A stretch of 64,000 nucleotides of DNA from CALDTK01 sp965215115 (GTDB lineage Bacteria > Bacteroidota > Bacteroidia > Chitinophagales > Saprospiraceae): the NCBI GenBank assembly GCA_965215115.1, contig OZ244050.1, positions 2,728,001-2,792,000 of the forward strand. The letters run 5' to 3'. Shown one piece after another: positions 8,189 through 18,714 of the stretch. Each line of letters begins with the position of its first letter. Position 1 is the stretch's first letter. The position numbers and the translations under genes were made by a program. Under the pieces are notes generated by a model, which was given only the letters and a program-made list of their open reading frames with translations, had not been told where the DNA came from and did not search any database.

Positions 8189-8633
8189 GCTTTTAGATAG
8201 CAGCGTCTTGATCAACCTCTTCCGGAGTCAATTTTCGGATGTAGACTTTGGCATCACCGTCTACGCTCAATCTATCTCGGTGGTAGCCTGGGGCGAACTG
8301 CTCATCGGCAATCATCTCGTCAACCAGTCCACTAAAGAGCGCCGACGGATCGCCCTCGTTCAAGACAACGTAAACATTCTAGCGACAACTGAGACAACCG
8401 CCTCTTTATACGCCCGCATCTTCGCCCAGCTCCGCCGCGCCGGCAAGCGAATGTCCGCAATTGATAGGGGCTGTCCTAGAGGCGCGTTTGGCTCGCTCCG
8501 CGAGTGCGCTGTACGCAACGAGCGCCACTCGCGGAGCGAGCCAAACGGCGCTCACTCCGCCCGCTTCAGCACATCCCCGGCAGCACTCTCCCTTCTCTCT
8601 GCCTTCTTCACGAATCGATCCCCGAACTTGTAG
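8175..8633 (+). pseudogene. PIN-domain (VapC-like) toxin, C-terminus lost at a palindrome pair
   Basis: The frame opens MTGNRLLDSSVLINLFR (first catalytic Asp in LLDSSVLI) and keeps VVAWGELLIG (second acidic residue) and GKRMSAID, after which PIN toxins continue with an A-x-x-A-T helix and further acidic residues. Here the frame runs instead into the inverted palindrome pair at 8481-8553 and then antisense to the receptor gene, ending at 8633. The last third of the PIN fold is missing, so the RNase is probably inactive. The palindromes sit exactly at the break. Confidence 0.7.
8481..8553. repeat. Inverted pair of TTTGG-bulge palindromes
   Basis: The first copy (8481-8509, plus) and second copy (8520-8553, minus) share inner stem CTCGC/GCGAG with loop TCC and a five-base TTTGG bulge. 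The outer stem of the second copy is GAGCGCC/GGCGCTC. The pair separates the broken toxin from the receptor gene, whose stop codon lies within the second copy. Confidence 0.85.
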
Positions 8634-10988
8634 CTCACGTTGAGCATCGCGATCTTCGTCTCCCAGGTGTTGACGATGTTCATGCGCTGGTCTTGGTAGC
8701 GGATCTGGCCGTCGTACGGGTCGAAGAGCGCATCCTCGAGACTCATGACCGAGCGTCAACTGATCATCCATAAACTTGCGCTGGAGTCCGACGCTCGAGC
8801 CGTAGACGGTGCCGTTCTGCAGCATGCCGCGCTGCCCGCCGGACTGAATCCAAAAATTCAACTCCGCCTTGAGTTTTAGCGGAAGCTCGACATTCGCGTT
8901 CGCGAAGCCCGTGAAGCTCCAGCCGCCCTGGTCGAGCTGCCCGCCGAGAAAGTTGGACTCGTACAAATCGTAGTACGCCATGCCGCCGAAGTAGCCGTCC
9001 ACCTTCGGGATGAAACTCAGCGGCGCGAACAGGTGCCCGCCGTAGCGCGTGTAGGTGTCGAGGTTGCGGTCGTAACCTTCCGTAATCTTCGTCACCGGGT
9101 TCTGCTCCGTTACGAGCGCGATCACGTCGTCGGTGCGCTCGTAGGCGAGGCGGAAGAAGGGCTGGCCCCCGTAGTTGAGGTTGAACTGCGCCGAGTGCGC
9201 GTACTCCGGGCGCAGCATCGTATTCCCGCGCTGGATCGTGAGCGGGTCCAGGAAGCGCACGAAGGGATTCAGGCTCGTATAGTTGGGCCGGTTGAGGCGG
9301 TAGCTGTACGCCAGGCTCGCGCCGATTTTGCCTTTGACGGGGAGGCTTACGCCAAAACTCGGGAACCACCCGCCGTAGTCGCGCACGAAACTCGAATCAG
9401 AAGTCACGTTCTCGCCGTCGACGTAGGTGTGCTCGTAGCGCAGGCCCGCGTTGGCGCTCACCTCGCCGAACTTCGCGTCCGCCGACACGTAACCGGCCGC
9501 GATGCGCTCGCGGTAGAGGAAGCGGTTGGTGAGGCGGGCGTCGTTGGCGAAGGGGCGCTCCGTACCCATGGTGCGGCTCTGGGCCTGGAGGTCGGCGTCG
9601 ACGTCGGCGTAGGAGTACTTGGCACCGGTCTTCAGGGACAGCGTCCGTCCTTCACCGCTGAGTTTCAGGGGATTGGTGTAGTCGACCTGCCCGGCGGCCA
9701 CACGCGTGGCGCCGAGCTGGCGGTTGCGGATGTCGAAGATGGGGGCGTCGAAGGTGCCGCTGCGCAGGTCGGTGCGGGTGCCGAGGCGGCCGTCGCGGTC
9801 GAAGGCGCCGTAGCTCAGGTCGGCCTCGAGCCGGCGGCCGGCGGTGTCGATCTTCCAGCGGTAGTAGGCGTCGGCGGCGTAGTTGACGCGGCGCTGGTCG
9901 TCGGTGTTGAGGGTCGCGAGTTCGAACAGGGGCGTCCCGGCGCTGATCGGGTCGTCGAGGGTGATGCCGCCGTAGCCGAGGGTCGAGTTGGTGCCCGTGG
10001 CGTCGTCGCGGGTGTGGCGGTAGGTGCCGCTCGCGCCGACGGTCGTGCGCTCGGTGAGGTCGTAGTCCACGCCGCCGCGCAGGCTCGCGGTGTTCGGCAG
10101 CGAGGGCTCGACGTTGTCCTGCACCACGCGCGCCCCGATCACCTCGCGGTCGAGGATGAGTTGGTCGAAGCCCGAGCCCCGCCGGTAGCCCGCGGAGCCG
10201 TAGACGTTGAGCGGCCCGGCGCGGTGGCTGAGTTGGAGGTTGGTATTGAGCTTGTCGTAGCGGCCGCGCCCGAGCCCGACCGTCACCGAGCCGTTGGTGC
10301 CGAGGCGGACGTTTTTCTTCAGCACGATGTTGATCACGCCGCCGTTGCCCTGCGCGTCGAAGGCGGCGCCCGGCTGCGAGATGACCTCGATTTTCGAGAT
10401 GTCCGACGCCGGCAAATCCCGCAACAGCGAGGCCATGTCCATGTAGCGCGTCGGCTTGCCGTCGATGAGGATCGTGACCCCGGCCGAGCCCGCCATCGAG
10501 ACCTGGCCCTGGCGCACGACGAGTCCCGGGACCTTACGCAGCAACTGCTCAGCTGAGCCGGTCTGCCCCGTGATCGAGTTCTCGACGTTGACGATCATCT
10601 TGCCGGCCTGCTGCTCGAGGAAGGGCCTCTTGTGCGTCACCACCGCGGTGCTGAGGGTTTTGGCGGAAGCCCCGAAATCAACGGTGCCGAGCGTCGTATC
10701 CCCGCGCAGCGTAAAGGCCGCCGTCGCGAAGTCCCCGTAGCCGATCATCGTGGCCTCGAGGTAGTAGCGCCCGGAGTCGGCCACGAGCGTGAAGCGACCG
10801 TCCGCGTCCGAGAGTTCGGCTTTCGCCAAAACCGAGTCTGCCGCATTCATCAACAGCACGTTGGCAAACTCAACCGGCGCCTGCGTGGTGGGGTCGACGA
10901 GCCGCCCGGTGACGGTCTGTGCGCTTGCGCCAAAACCGGTGAGCAGGAGGCTAAAGAGGAGTAGGGTAGAGTAGCGGTGACGGGTCAT
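8552..10988 (-). CDS. TonB-dependent-receptor-like outer-membrane protein (frame-broken near 8745)
   Basis: The protein starts MTRHRYSTLLLFSLLLTGF with a signal peptide ending ASAQ, then a carboxypeptidase regulatory-like domain (about residues 23-105), a plug domain (LLRKVPGLVVRQG, IEVISQPGAAFDAQGNGGV) and a long beta-barrel. It belongs to the outer-membrane beta-barrel family related to TonB receptors. After DDQLTLG the frame shifts by one base, and the last 65 residues (MSLEDALFDPY through VSYKFGDRF) are in the neighbouring frame. A base insertion or a sequencing error near 8745 explains this. Five mini-hairpins lie inside (8874, 9344, 10658, 10818, 10922). Confidence 0.85.
8874..8887 (+). 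repeat. Mini-hairpin repeat TTTT-AGC-GGAA-GCT
   Basis: Stem AGC/GCT and loop GGAA inside the receptor gene: stem covariation combined with a GNRA loop change. Confidence 0.85.
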
Positions 10989-11101
10989 GGCGGCGGGGTT
11001 CACGAAGGCTTTCGGTGGCTTGGTGCTCCAAAAGTGGGCCGCGACCGCCGTGGAGACGAGCCGCAATTGACGAGCGGGGGGAACGGGTGGACGAGCGGGG
11101 G

Positions 11102-11178
11102 GCGCCGTTCGACTGCCTCCGGGCAGCGGCGCTTCGCTTTACGGTAGCCGCACTGCCCGGAGGCAGTCGAACGCGGCT
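11102..11178. repeat. Inverted pair of TTCGA-bulge palindromes
   Basis: The first copy (11102-11132, plus) has outer stem GCGCCG/CGGCGC, TTCGA bulge, inner stem CTGCC/GGCAG and loop TCCG. The second (11146-11178, minus) has outer stem AGCCGC/GCGGCT with the same bulge, inner stem and loop. The pair fills most of the divergent spacer between the receptor and lipoprotein genes (10989-11286), which otherwise shows only weak promoter-like boxes. Confidence 0.9.
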
Positions 11179-11286
11179 CCTTCACTCTGTGCCAGATATC
11201 GCATCTACTCCCGGCAACAGTTGCGAAATCCGTAACCCCGTGGTACTTTATGGCCACTAACCTTGCCGGACGAAACCCAGATAGTC

Positions 11287-12612
11287 ATGCGCAGACTACT
11301 CCCCCCCGCCCTGCGGTCCCTAATCCTCCTGCCCATCCTCGTGTGCCTCGCCGCCTGCACGGCCAACCTCTACGAAGACCCCGCCGCAGACCCGGCCTCG
11401 ACCGTCGACGATGAAGCGAGGCCCAACTTCGAGACCGCCCTCCTCTTCGACGTCGAAGCCGCGATCGGGGCGCGGGGCAATCCCTACAACGACGAGCTCT
11501 TCGTACTCGAAGACGGTGGCGTCGGCCTGTTCGTCGAGATCAACCAACGTCCGCAGTACCTCCACGTCGACGCCCACGGAACCCTGCGCCAAAAGGTCGA
11601 CCTCGCCGCCGCGCTCGGGAGCACAGACGTCCGCCCGCGCTACGGTACGCCATTCCGCGACGGCGACCACGTCCTCCTGCGGTCGAGGCGTACGGCTTAC
11701 TACTTCGATATGCAGACCGGGGCGGTGAGCTGGCGATTCCACACCGAGGGCCGCGTCATCGAACGCCCCAACGGCCTGTTCGTCTACAATACGCCCTGCC
11801 CGGGCACGCAGTCCATCCAGGGCGTCGACCCCGCGATCGGAGATCTGAGAGATCTCGTTAGCTGGCCCTTCGTGCCCGGCCACCCTAGCGTATCCGTCGT
11901 GGACATCGACTGGCTCGATGGCGGGGCGGGGCGTTCGGACCAGGAGGCTTTCGCCAAAACGCTCTACGTGACCCTCAGTGGCGCGAAGGATACGGTGGTC
12001 AACGGCGACACCAGCGTGGTTTCCTTCGTGACCAGCACCCTCTACGACGCCGAAACCTTGGCGCCCCTCCGGGCCGTCCGGCGCGCCACGAGCCCCGACA
12101 GATACTCCCTTAGTTTCAACTCCGTCGCCGCGCAGGGCCCCCGGCGTGTGCTGCAACTCAATGACGAGGTCTGGGCGGAGGACGTGCGCACGGGGGAAGT
12201 GTTTTGGCGAAAGCCCACCAGCCAGATGCCCGGCATCTCTAAGTTTGGACCGACGGGCTACCACGTCATTACGTCGGACCTGATCTTCGGCGAAACCCTC
12301 GACGGCGACCACCTCGGGTACACGCTCCACGTCCCGAGCGGGCGGCTTACGCCCGTAGCCTACCCGTCCCGCAGCTACACCTACGGCAACGTTTACGTCG
12401 TCGGCGAAGGCCACCTGGCGCTCAGCGAAAGCACCGGCAACACAAAGGTGATCGACAGAGGCACGAGCGCCGTCGTGCGGCAGATCGGCCCGCTCTTCCC
12501 CGCCCGCAGCCCGCCGGCCCCCCGCGTCACGTACGCCCCCGCCAGTGATCGGCTCGTATTCTACACCGGCCAGCACCTCTACGCCGTGGACGGCACGACG
12601 ACCGGCGAGTAG
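11287..12612 (+). CDS. Lipoprotein with PQQ-like beta-propeller
   Basis: Start chosen at ATG 11287 (MRRLLPPALRSL), which gives a signal peptide with lipobox LVCLAAC. The 440-residue protein contains repeated propeller-blade-like segments (GAVSWRFHTEGRVI, TGEVFWRKPTSQM, HLYAVDGTT), so it is probably a periplasm-facing or surface PQQ-like repeat lipoprotein. No catalytic motif is seen. Two mini-hairpins lie in it (11946-11959, read AFAKT; 12202-12215, read VFWRKP); the second coincides with a W that would be a blade position. Confidence 0.75.
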   Translation: MRRLLPPALRSLILLPILVCLAACTANLYEDPAADPASTVDDEARPNFETALLFDVEAAIGARGNPYNDELFVLEDGGVGLFVEINQRPQYLHVDAHGTLRQKVDLAAALGSTDVRPRYGTPFRDGDHVLLRSRRTAYYFDMQTGAVSWRFHTEGRVIERPNGLFVYNTPCPGTQSIQGVDPAIGDLRDLVSWPFVPGHPSVSVVDIDWLDGGAGRSDQEAFAKTLYVTLSGAKDTVVNGDTSVVSFVTSTLYDAETLAPLRAVRRATSPDRYSLSFNSVAAQGPRRVLQLNDEVWAEDVRTGEVFWRKPTSQMPGISKFGPTGYHVITSDLIFGETLDGDHLGYTLHVPSGRLTPVAYPSRSYTYGNVYVVGEGHLALSESTGNTKVIDRGTSAVVRQIGPLFPARSPPAPRVTYAPASDRLVFYTGQHLYAVDGTTTGE

Positions 12613-12630
12613 AGCGCTCGGCGTATTCTA

Positions 12631-12721
12631 GCGGAGGTCGTTTAAGTTAGTTTTCATCTAGGCAGTCAATAGATCTTTATGTCGCGAGCTCCGCAGATCG
12701 CGGTTCAACGACCTCCTCCGC
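12631..12721. repeat. Long inverted repeat between convergent genes
   Basis: Arms GCGGAGGTCGTT (12631-12642) and AACGACCTCCTCCGC (12707-12721) enclose about 64 bp that includes a smaller CGCGAGCT/AGATCGCG-like hairpin. It sits downstream of the lipoprotein gene and just past galE, so it may end transcription from both sides, although there is no T tract. Confidence 0.65.
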
Positions 12722-12745
12722 GCCTACCTAGCCTCAACGACCTCT

Positions 12746-13768
12746 CTACGTAGCCTCGACGACCCGCCCCGCCGCATACCGCCACGCACTCCCCATCACC
12801 TCTTCCAAACCCCGCCTCGCCCGCCACCCCAGCACGACTTCCGCCTTGCGGCAATCCCCGTAGCTCGCCGCCAGATCGCCCTCGCGCCGTGGCGCCACCT
12901 CGACCTGGAGCTCTTCGCCCGTCGCCCGCTCGAAGGCCGCGATCGCCTCGCGGACGCTGTACCCGCGCTCCGAACCCAGGTTGACGAACTCCAGGGCCGG
13001 CGGCTCGTCGCGCAGGGCCCACGCCAGGGCCGCCACGTGTGCCTCGGCGACGTCCGACACGTGGACGTAGTCGCGTACGCAGGTCCCGTCGGGGGTCGGG
13101 TAGTCGTCCCCGAAGATCTTAACGGGCTTGCCGTCGATGGCCGCGCGACACAGTACCCGCGTGAGCCCCGCGTAGTCGCTCGTGCCGGCGTCCCCGAGCA
13201 GGCCCGACGCATCCGCGCCCGCCGGATTGAAGTAGCGCAACGCCATGCAGCGCATCTCCGGCACGAGTGCCAGCAGCCGCTCGCCGAGTTGCTTCGTGTG
13301 TCCGTACGGCGAGCGCACCGCCCCGAAGCCCGCCGCCTCCGACACCGGCAGCGGCGCCCCGTCGCCGTAGACGATGCACGAACTCGAGAACACGAAGGCC
13401 CGCACGCCCGCGTCCCGCGCCCAGGCCAGCAGTCCGATCATGCCGCCGACGTTGGTCTCGTAGTAGCCGACCGGGTCGGCGACGCTCTCCGGGACGCTCT
13501 TGCGCGCCGCGAAGTGGAGCACCGCGTCGAAGCGGCCGTGAGGCAGCAGGTTTTGGCGAAAGCCGCCCCCATCACACAGGTCGAACGCGTGGAAAGCAAA
13601 GTCCCGCCCGCCGGCCCGCGCGATGGCCTCGACGGCGCCCGCGCGACTGTTGCTCAGGTCGTCGACCACCACCACCTCCGCGTCCGTGTGCCGCAGCAGC
13701 TCCGCCACGGCGTGCGAGCCGATGTAGCCGCAGCCACCGGTGACGAGGACGCGCGCGGGTGGAGGCAT
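12746..13768 (-). CDS. galE: UDP-glucose 4-epimerase
   Basis: 340 residues, the usual length. It has a Rossmann motif VTGGCGYIGSH at residue 8, the catalytic Ser in SSSCIVYGD and the Y-x-x-x-K pair in SPYGHTK, and ALRYFNPAGAD and VRDYVHVSDVA typical of GalE rather than of dehydratases. It interconverts UDP-glucose and UDP-galactose in the cytosol. A mini-hairpin at 13551-13564 is read GGFRQNLL at a variable position before DAVLHFAA, without changing the length against the family. The last codons come from a short direct repeat near 12745. Confidence 0.95.
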   Translation of the reverse strand: MPPPARVLVTGGCGYIGSHAVAELLRHTDAEVVVVDDLSNSRAGAVEAIARAGGRDFAFHAFDLCDGGGFRQNLLPHGRFDAVLHFAARKSVPESVADPVGYYETNVGGMIGLLAWARDAGVRAFVFSSSCIVYGDGAPLPVSEAAGFGAVRSPYGHTKQLGERLLALVPEMRCMALRYFNPAGADASGLLGDAGTSDYAGLTRVLCRAAIDGKPVKIFGDDYPTPDGTCVRDYVHVSDVAEAHVAALAWALRDEPPALEFVNLGSERGYSVREAIAAFERATGEELQVEVAPRREGDLAASYGDCRKAEVVLGWRARRGLEEVMGSAWRYAAGRVVEAT

Positions 13769-13929
13769 AGGGACAGCGATTGGTAGGCGAATAAAAGCCC
13801 AGCGCCCGGGCGCACCGTCTCGGGCGCGTCATGTTGGAGAAAGCACGCGAAAGGAATGTCGCCCCGGCTGTAAACGATTTGTTTGACCGTAGTTTTAGCC
13901 GTTCAAACCCTACTCACAGACCCGCCAAT

Positions 13930-15206
<1,277 letters not shown>

Positions 15207-15207
<1 letters not shown>

Positions 15208-16196
15208 TGGTCGCCTTACTCACGGCCCTCCAGGACCTCAAGCGCCAGCACCCCGCGCACTACGGCGGCGACTCCATCGCGACGGACCTCTTCCGGCGGG
15301 CGTGGTCGGGCCTGCTCGACGGCAAAGGCACCACGAGCGTAGCCGACGAAATCAGTGCACTCGCTGTCGCACAGATCCTCTTCCCGGGATGCGACGAAGG
15401 CTTTTGGCCGGCCGCGGGGATCGAAGAGGCCGAGGCCGTGCGGCTGATGCAGGCGGCAGTGGAGGAGAGCGCGGGCGGCGCAGTCACTCAGACCCAGCTC
15501 AAAACGCTCCACGACGCGGTAGCACGCTGGGGGCGCGTTCGACTGGCTCTGCCAGCGCGCCCAACGGCCCCCTCAGAAGTCCCAGAAGAGCGCACTCGCA
15601 GCGTGAGATCGGGTGAAGGGCCTCCTTCTCTAAGCAGCCAGACGCCCCTCCCCGACTCCCTAGACCTCCTCTGCCGCCAACCCCGCGCCGGCGCCACGCG
15701 CCCGGGCTACCAACGCCTCGTACTCGTCCCGGCCGAACTCCACGGCGAGCATTGCTTGCTTACGGCGGTCTACGCCTACCTCTCGGCCGAGGGCTACGGC
15801 GCCGACCGCGGCGTGGCCTTCCTGGCCGGCCTCGCGCACCACCTCCACAATGCGCTGCTGCCGGACTGCGGCTTCGCCGGCGAAATCTTGCTCGGCGAGC
15901 ACCTCGCGGGCGTCATCGCGACCGGTCGCGACCGGGCGCTGGCGGAGTTGCCACAGGAGCTGGCCGGACGCACGCGCGCGGCCTTGCGACACCACGAGAC
16001 CATCGACGCGCCGGAGGGCCGCGCCATCTCCGCCGGGGACGTGCTCGACCGCGTGCTCGACGTGAAGTGGCGCACGCGCGCGGCGGCCGTGCTCGACGCG
16101 GACATCCTCGACGACTTGGATCTGGTGCACGCCGGGCCACTTAAGGAGTTTCAGACCGACCTTCTCGCCAAAACAGGATTATGGATGGGGAGCTAG
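15207..16196 (+). CDS. HD-superfamily hydrolase-like protein
   Basis: The GTG start at 15207 overlaps the TAG of the synthase by one base, indicating coupling. The 329-residue protein has a central histidine-rich region (ELHGEHCLLTAVYAY, AGLAHHLHNALLPDCG) that looks like a divergent HD metal site, so hydrolase activity is an inference. Residues of about 108-135 (RVRLALPARPTAPSEVPEE) are encoded by a TTCGA-bulge palindrome inserted in frame at 15531-15562 and its continuation to about 15650, between two conserved-looking parts. The 3' end overlaps the next gene by 16 bp. Confidence 0.6.
15531..15562 (+). repeat. TTCGA-bulge palindrome in frame inside a gene
   Basis: Outer stem GGGCGCG/CGCGCCC, TTCGA bulge, inner stem CTGGC/GCCAG, loop TCT. 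It lies inside the HD-protein gene with the reading frame open. The following 80 bp (CACTCGCAGCGTGAG, then CTCCTTCTC) resemble the element at 19614-19675. Confidence 0.9.
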
Positions 16197-17472
16197 ATTT
16201 TGACGACTTCGAGGACGGCGACGACTTCGAGGTCTCGCACCACGTCGAGTTGCCGGGCGGGTACGCGCTCATCGGCCCGCACTACCGCGACTACTACGAC
16301 GAAGGTCTGCGGGTCGCCTCGCCGGGCGTCCTCACCGACGGACGCGACGAGTACCCGGTGGTGGAGGGCATCCCGTACTTGATTCTCGCGAGCACGCGAC
16401 CGGGGTTGGAGGACCTGCGCGAGCGCGCCTGTGCGGCGGTCCGCGCCGGGGACGAGGACGCGGCCCTGCGACTACTTCTCCGCGACCAGGACCGCTTCTC
16501 GCCGACGGAGCCGCCCTCCGAGGATGCCATCGACGAGCTGCTGCGACGGCGCGTGACGAGATCAGTCTGCGGGAGGCGATGGCCCTGCTCAACTACGGCG
16601 CCGTCGGGGACTACTTCGCGCACCGCTGGAGTTCGCCGACGTTTCAGAGCGGTCTGGCGCTCCTGGAGCGTGGCGCCCTGCCGTCGCGGCCGGTCGTGGA
16701 GGTGGCCTGCGGGATCGGGCACTTCCTGCGGCACCTCGAGGGGCAGGGCTACGCGACGGTCGGCATCGACATCGTGTTCTCGAAGCTGTGGCTCGCGCGG
16801 CATTTCCTCGGGGTGGAGGGTCCGTTAATCTGTTCGGACATCGAGCGTTCGCCGACGGTGTTCCCGGGGTTTTCGGCACCGCAGGCGGGGCTGCCGCACA
16901 CGGCGTTCTGCCACGATGCCTTCTACTTCTTCGAGCACAAGCGCGAAGCCTGGACGAACCTCATGATGGCCTCCAACCGCGGTACGACGATCTGTGGTCA
17001 CGTGCATACGCGGGGCGATCAGCACGAAGCCGGTTTTGCCGAAAGGCTCGAAGACTACCGAAAGCTCATCCCGAAGCACATCGACCTCCTCGACGACCTC
17101 GCGCAAGCCTCCACCTACGTCTCGCGCGAGAGTCGCAACACGCCGGCCACGGAGCGGAGCACGGCCATCGCCTGGATCGAGGGTCGGAAGTTGCGTAACG
17201 TGCGTGATTTACGTCCGTCGCGCGAGCGGCTGCGCGTCAACCCCCTGCTCACCGCCGAGGGCGAGATTGCGTGGCCGAGCGAGGGCTGGCGCGAAGAGTT
17301 CGAGGCGGATGCGGCGCGGATGGGGCTCTTGAGTTTGCAGGCTTCCGCCAAAACCGAACGCGTGCGTGGGCTCGTGGCCGGGGGGCAGGCGGCGATCGAT
17401 GCGTTGAGCGACGAGCAGGTGACGAGTTTGTACCGGCACCGGGTGCTACTAGACCTGCCGGAGCGATGGTGA
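16181..17472 (+). CDS. SAM-dependent methyltransferase with Trm112-like N-terminus (frame break near 16555)
   Basis: The first part (16181 to about 16555) has an acidic N-terminus and a Trm112/zinc-ribbon-like segment YPVVEGIPYLIL. After DELLRRR the frame shifts by one base and continues SLREAMALLNYGAVGDY with a SAM-binding loop VVEVACGIGHFLRHLEGQG and GIDIVFSKLWLARHF, to ERW at 17472. The total length is not a multiple of three, so an indel (error or mutation) is likely; a programmed shift is less likely. The gene overlaps the oxidoreductase start (ATGGTGA). Mini-hairpins: 17034-17047, 17340-17353. Confidence 0.75.
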
Positions 17473-18668
17473 GGGCGAAGGAAAACGTGTACCCCTCGGT
17501 GGCGCCGGGCGGGGCCGTTCGACTGCCTCCGGGCAGCGGCCCCGAGACGCAGCACTCAGCGGTGGCGCCGCTCGGAAGCGGTCGAACGCCACCGCTGCGC
17601 CTCGGCATCGTCGGTCTGGGCTGGGTGGCGCGTGACTTCATGCTCCCGGCGATCGCCGAGACGGCTGGCGCAAAACTCGTGGCCGTGTGCGACCTCCACG
17701 AGCCGGCGCCGGGCGTTTTGCCGAAAGGCGTATCCTACTTTGCGGAATTGGCCGAGATGCTTTCGCAAAAACTCCTCGACGCCGTCTACATCGCGACCCC
17801 GAATCACCTGCACGTCCGCCAGGCGACGGCGTGTCTCGAGGCGGGCGTGGCGGTACTGTGCGAAAAGCCCATGGCCCCGACGGCGGCCGAGGCGGACGAG
17901 ATCGGGGCGGCTGTCGCCAAAACCGGTACGCCCTACGCGACGGCCTTCGACCAGCGCCACCACCCGGCGCACGTGCGGATGCGGGAGCTGGTGGCGGCCG
18001 GCGAACTCGGCACCCTCACACAAATCCGCCTCGACTACGCCTGCTGGCTCCCGGGCGACTGGAGCCCCGACGCGGCCACCGGCGGCACCCCCGCGCCCGA
18101 CAACTGGCGCATCGACCGCGCCCGCGCCGGCGGCGGCGCCGTGATCGACCTCGCGCCCCATGGCCTGGACCTCGTCGAGACGATTAGCGGACAGCGCATC
18201 GAGCAGCTCGCGGGCTACCTCCAGCACAGCGTCCATGCCTACGCCACCGGCAACACCGAGGCCACGCGCGTCGACGACGGTGGCGTGCTGATCGGCAGCC
18301 TCAGCGGCGGCGCCCTCCTCACCCACTCCGTCGGCTACAATCGCCCCGAGCGGCTCCCCCGCCGTCGCCTGGAGTTGATTGGCACGAAGGGCATGCTCGT
18401 CGCCGAGAATACGATGGGGCAGACCGCTGGCGGTACGCTCGTCTTTACCGACGCGCAGACCGGTGGGGCACGCGCGGTAGGTTTTGACGTAAGTCGAAGT
18501 CCTTTTACGGGACAGCTGGAGGCGTTCTTGGGGATGGTGCGAGGGCACTTCACTACGCGTGATGTACACGATGACCTCCGCCTGGCTCACCTCCTCGAAA
18601 GTGCCATGACGGGCGGCGGGGGCGGCACCGGCGCGGAGACCGGGAGCCGCCGCCCCCGCCACCCCTAA
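17466..18668 (+). CDS. Gfo/Idh/MocA-family oxidoreductase with palindrome-encoded N-terminal extension
   Basis: Start ATG 17466 overlaps the previous stop. The Rossmann fold begins only at about residue 45 (LRLGIVGLGWVARDF) and is followed by DAVYIATPNHLH, VLCEKPMAPT and a C-terminal domain with GGGAVIDLAPHGLDL, as in inositol/sugar dehydrogenases. The 40 residues before it are encoded by an inverted pair of TTCGA palindromes at 17511-17596, open in frame. Next to an inositol phosphate synthase, an inosose-forming role is plausible but unproven. Mini-hairpins: 17716, 17759, 17909, 18482, plus a weaker one at 17664. Confidence 0.85.
   Translation: MVRAKENVYPSVAPGGAVRLPPGSGPETQHSAVAPLGSGRTPPLRLGIVGLGWVARDFMLPAIAETAGAKLVAVCDLHEPAPGVLPKGVSYFAELAEMLSQKLLDAVYIATPNHLHVRQATACLEAGVAVLCEKPMAPTAAEADEIGAAVAKTGTPYATAFDQRHHPAHVRMRELVAAGELGTLTQIRLDYACWLPGDWSPDAATGGTPAPDNWRIDRARAGGGAVIDLAPHGLDLVETISGQRIEQLAGYLQHSVHAYATGNTEATRVDDGGVLIGSLSGGALLTHSVGYNRPERLPRRRLELIGTKGMLVAENTMGQTAGGTLVFTDAQTGGARAVGFDVSRSPFTGQLEAFLGMVRGHFTTRDVHDDLRLAHLLESAMTGGGGGTGAETGSRRPRHP
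17511..17596. repeat. Inverted pair of TTCGA-bulge palindromes inside a gene start
   Basis: The first copy (17511-17543, plus) has outer stem GGGGCCG/CGGCCCC, inner CTGCC/GGCAG, loop TCCG. The second (17558-17596, minus) has a perfect 10-bp outer stem AGCGGTGGCG/CGCCACCGCT, inner CCGCT/AGCGG, loop TCCG. Both have the TTCGA bulge. They encode residues of about 16-44 of the oxidoreductase. Confidence 0.92.
18482..18495 (+). repeat. Mini-hairpin repeat TTTT-GAC-GTAA-GTC
   Basis: Stem GAC/GTC with GTAA, the fourth GNRA loop; within the oxidoreductase gene. Confidence 0.85.
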
Positions 18669-18714
18669 AGCCCTCCACAGCACTTTTCACTTTTCACCTT
18701 ATCACTCTCCCACT

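Noticed and set aside
13831..13929. N-terminal extension of inositol phosphate synthase from ATG 13831
   Set aside because: The extra 33 residues are not like the family, and the region contains a promoter-like TAGTTTTA; start 13930 is preferred.
16153..16174. CCTTCTCGCCAAAAC as another mini-hairpin
   Set aside because: The loop would be GAGA, but the stem GGC/AGG does not pair; counted as chance or decayed.
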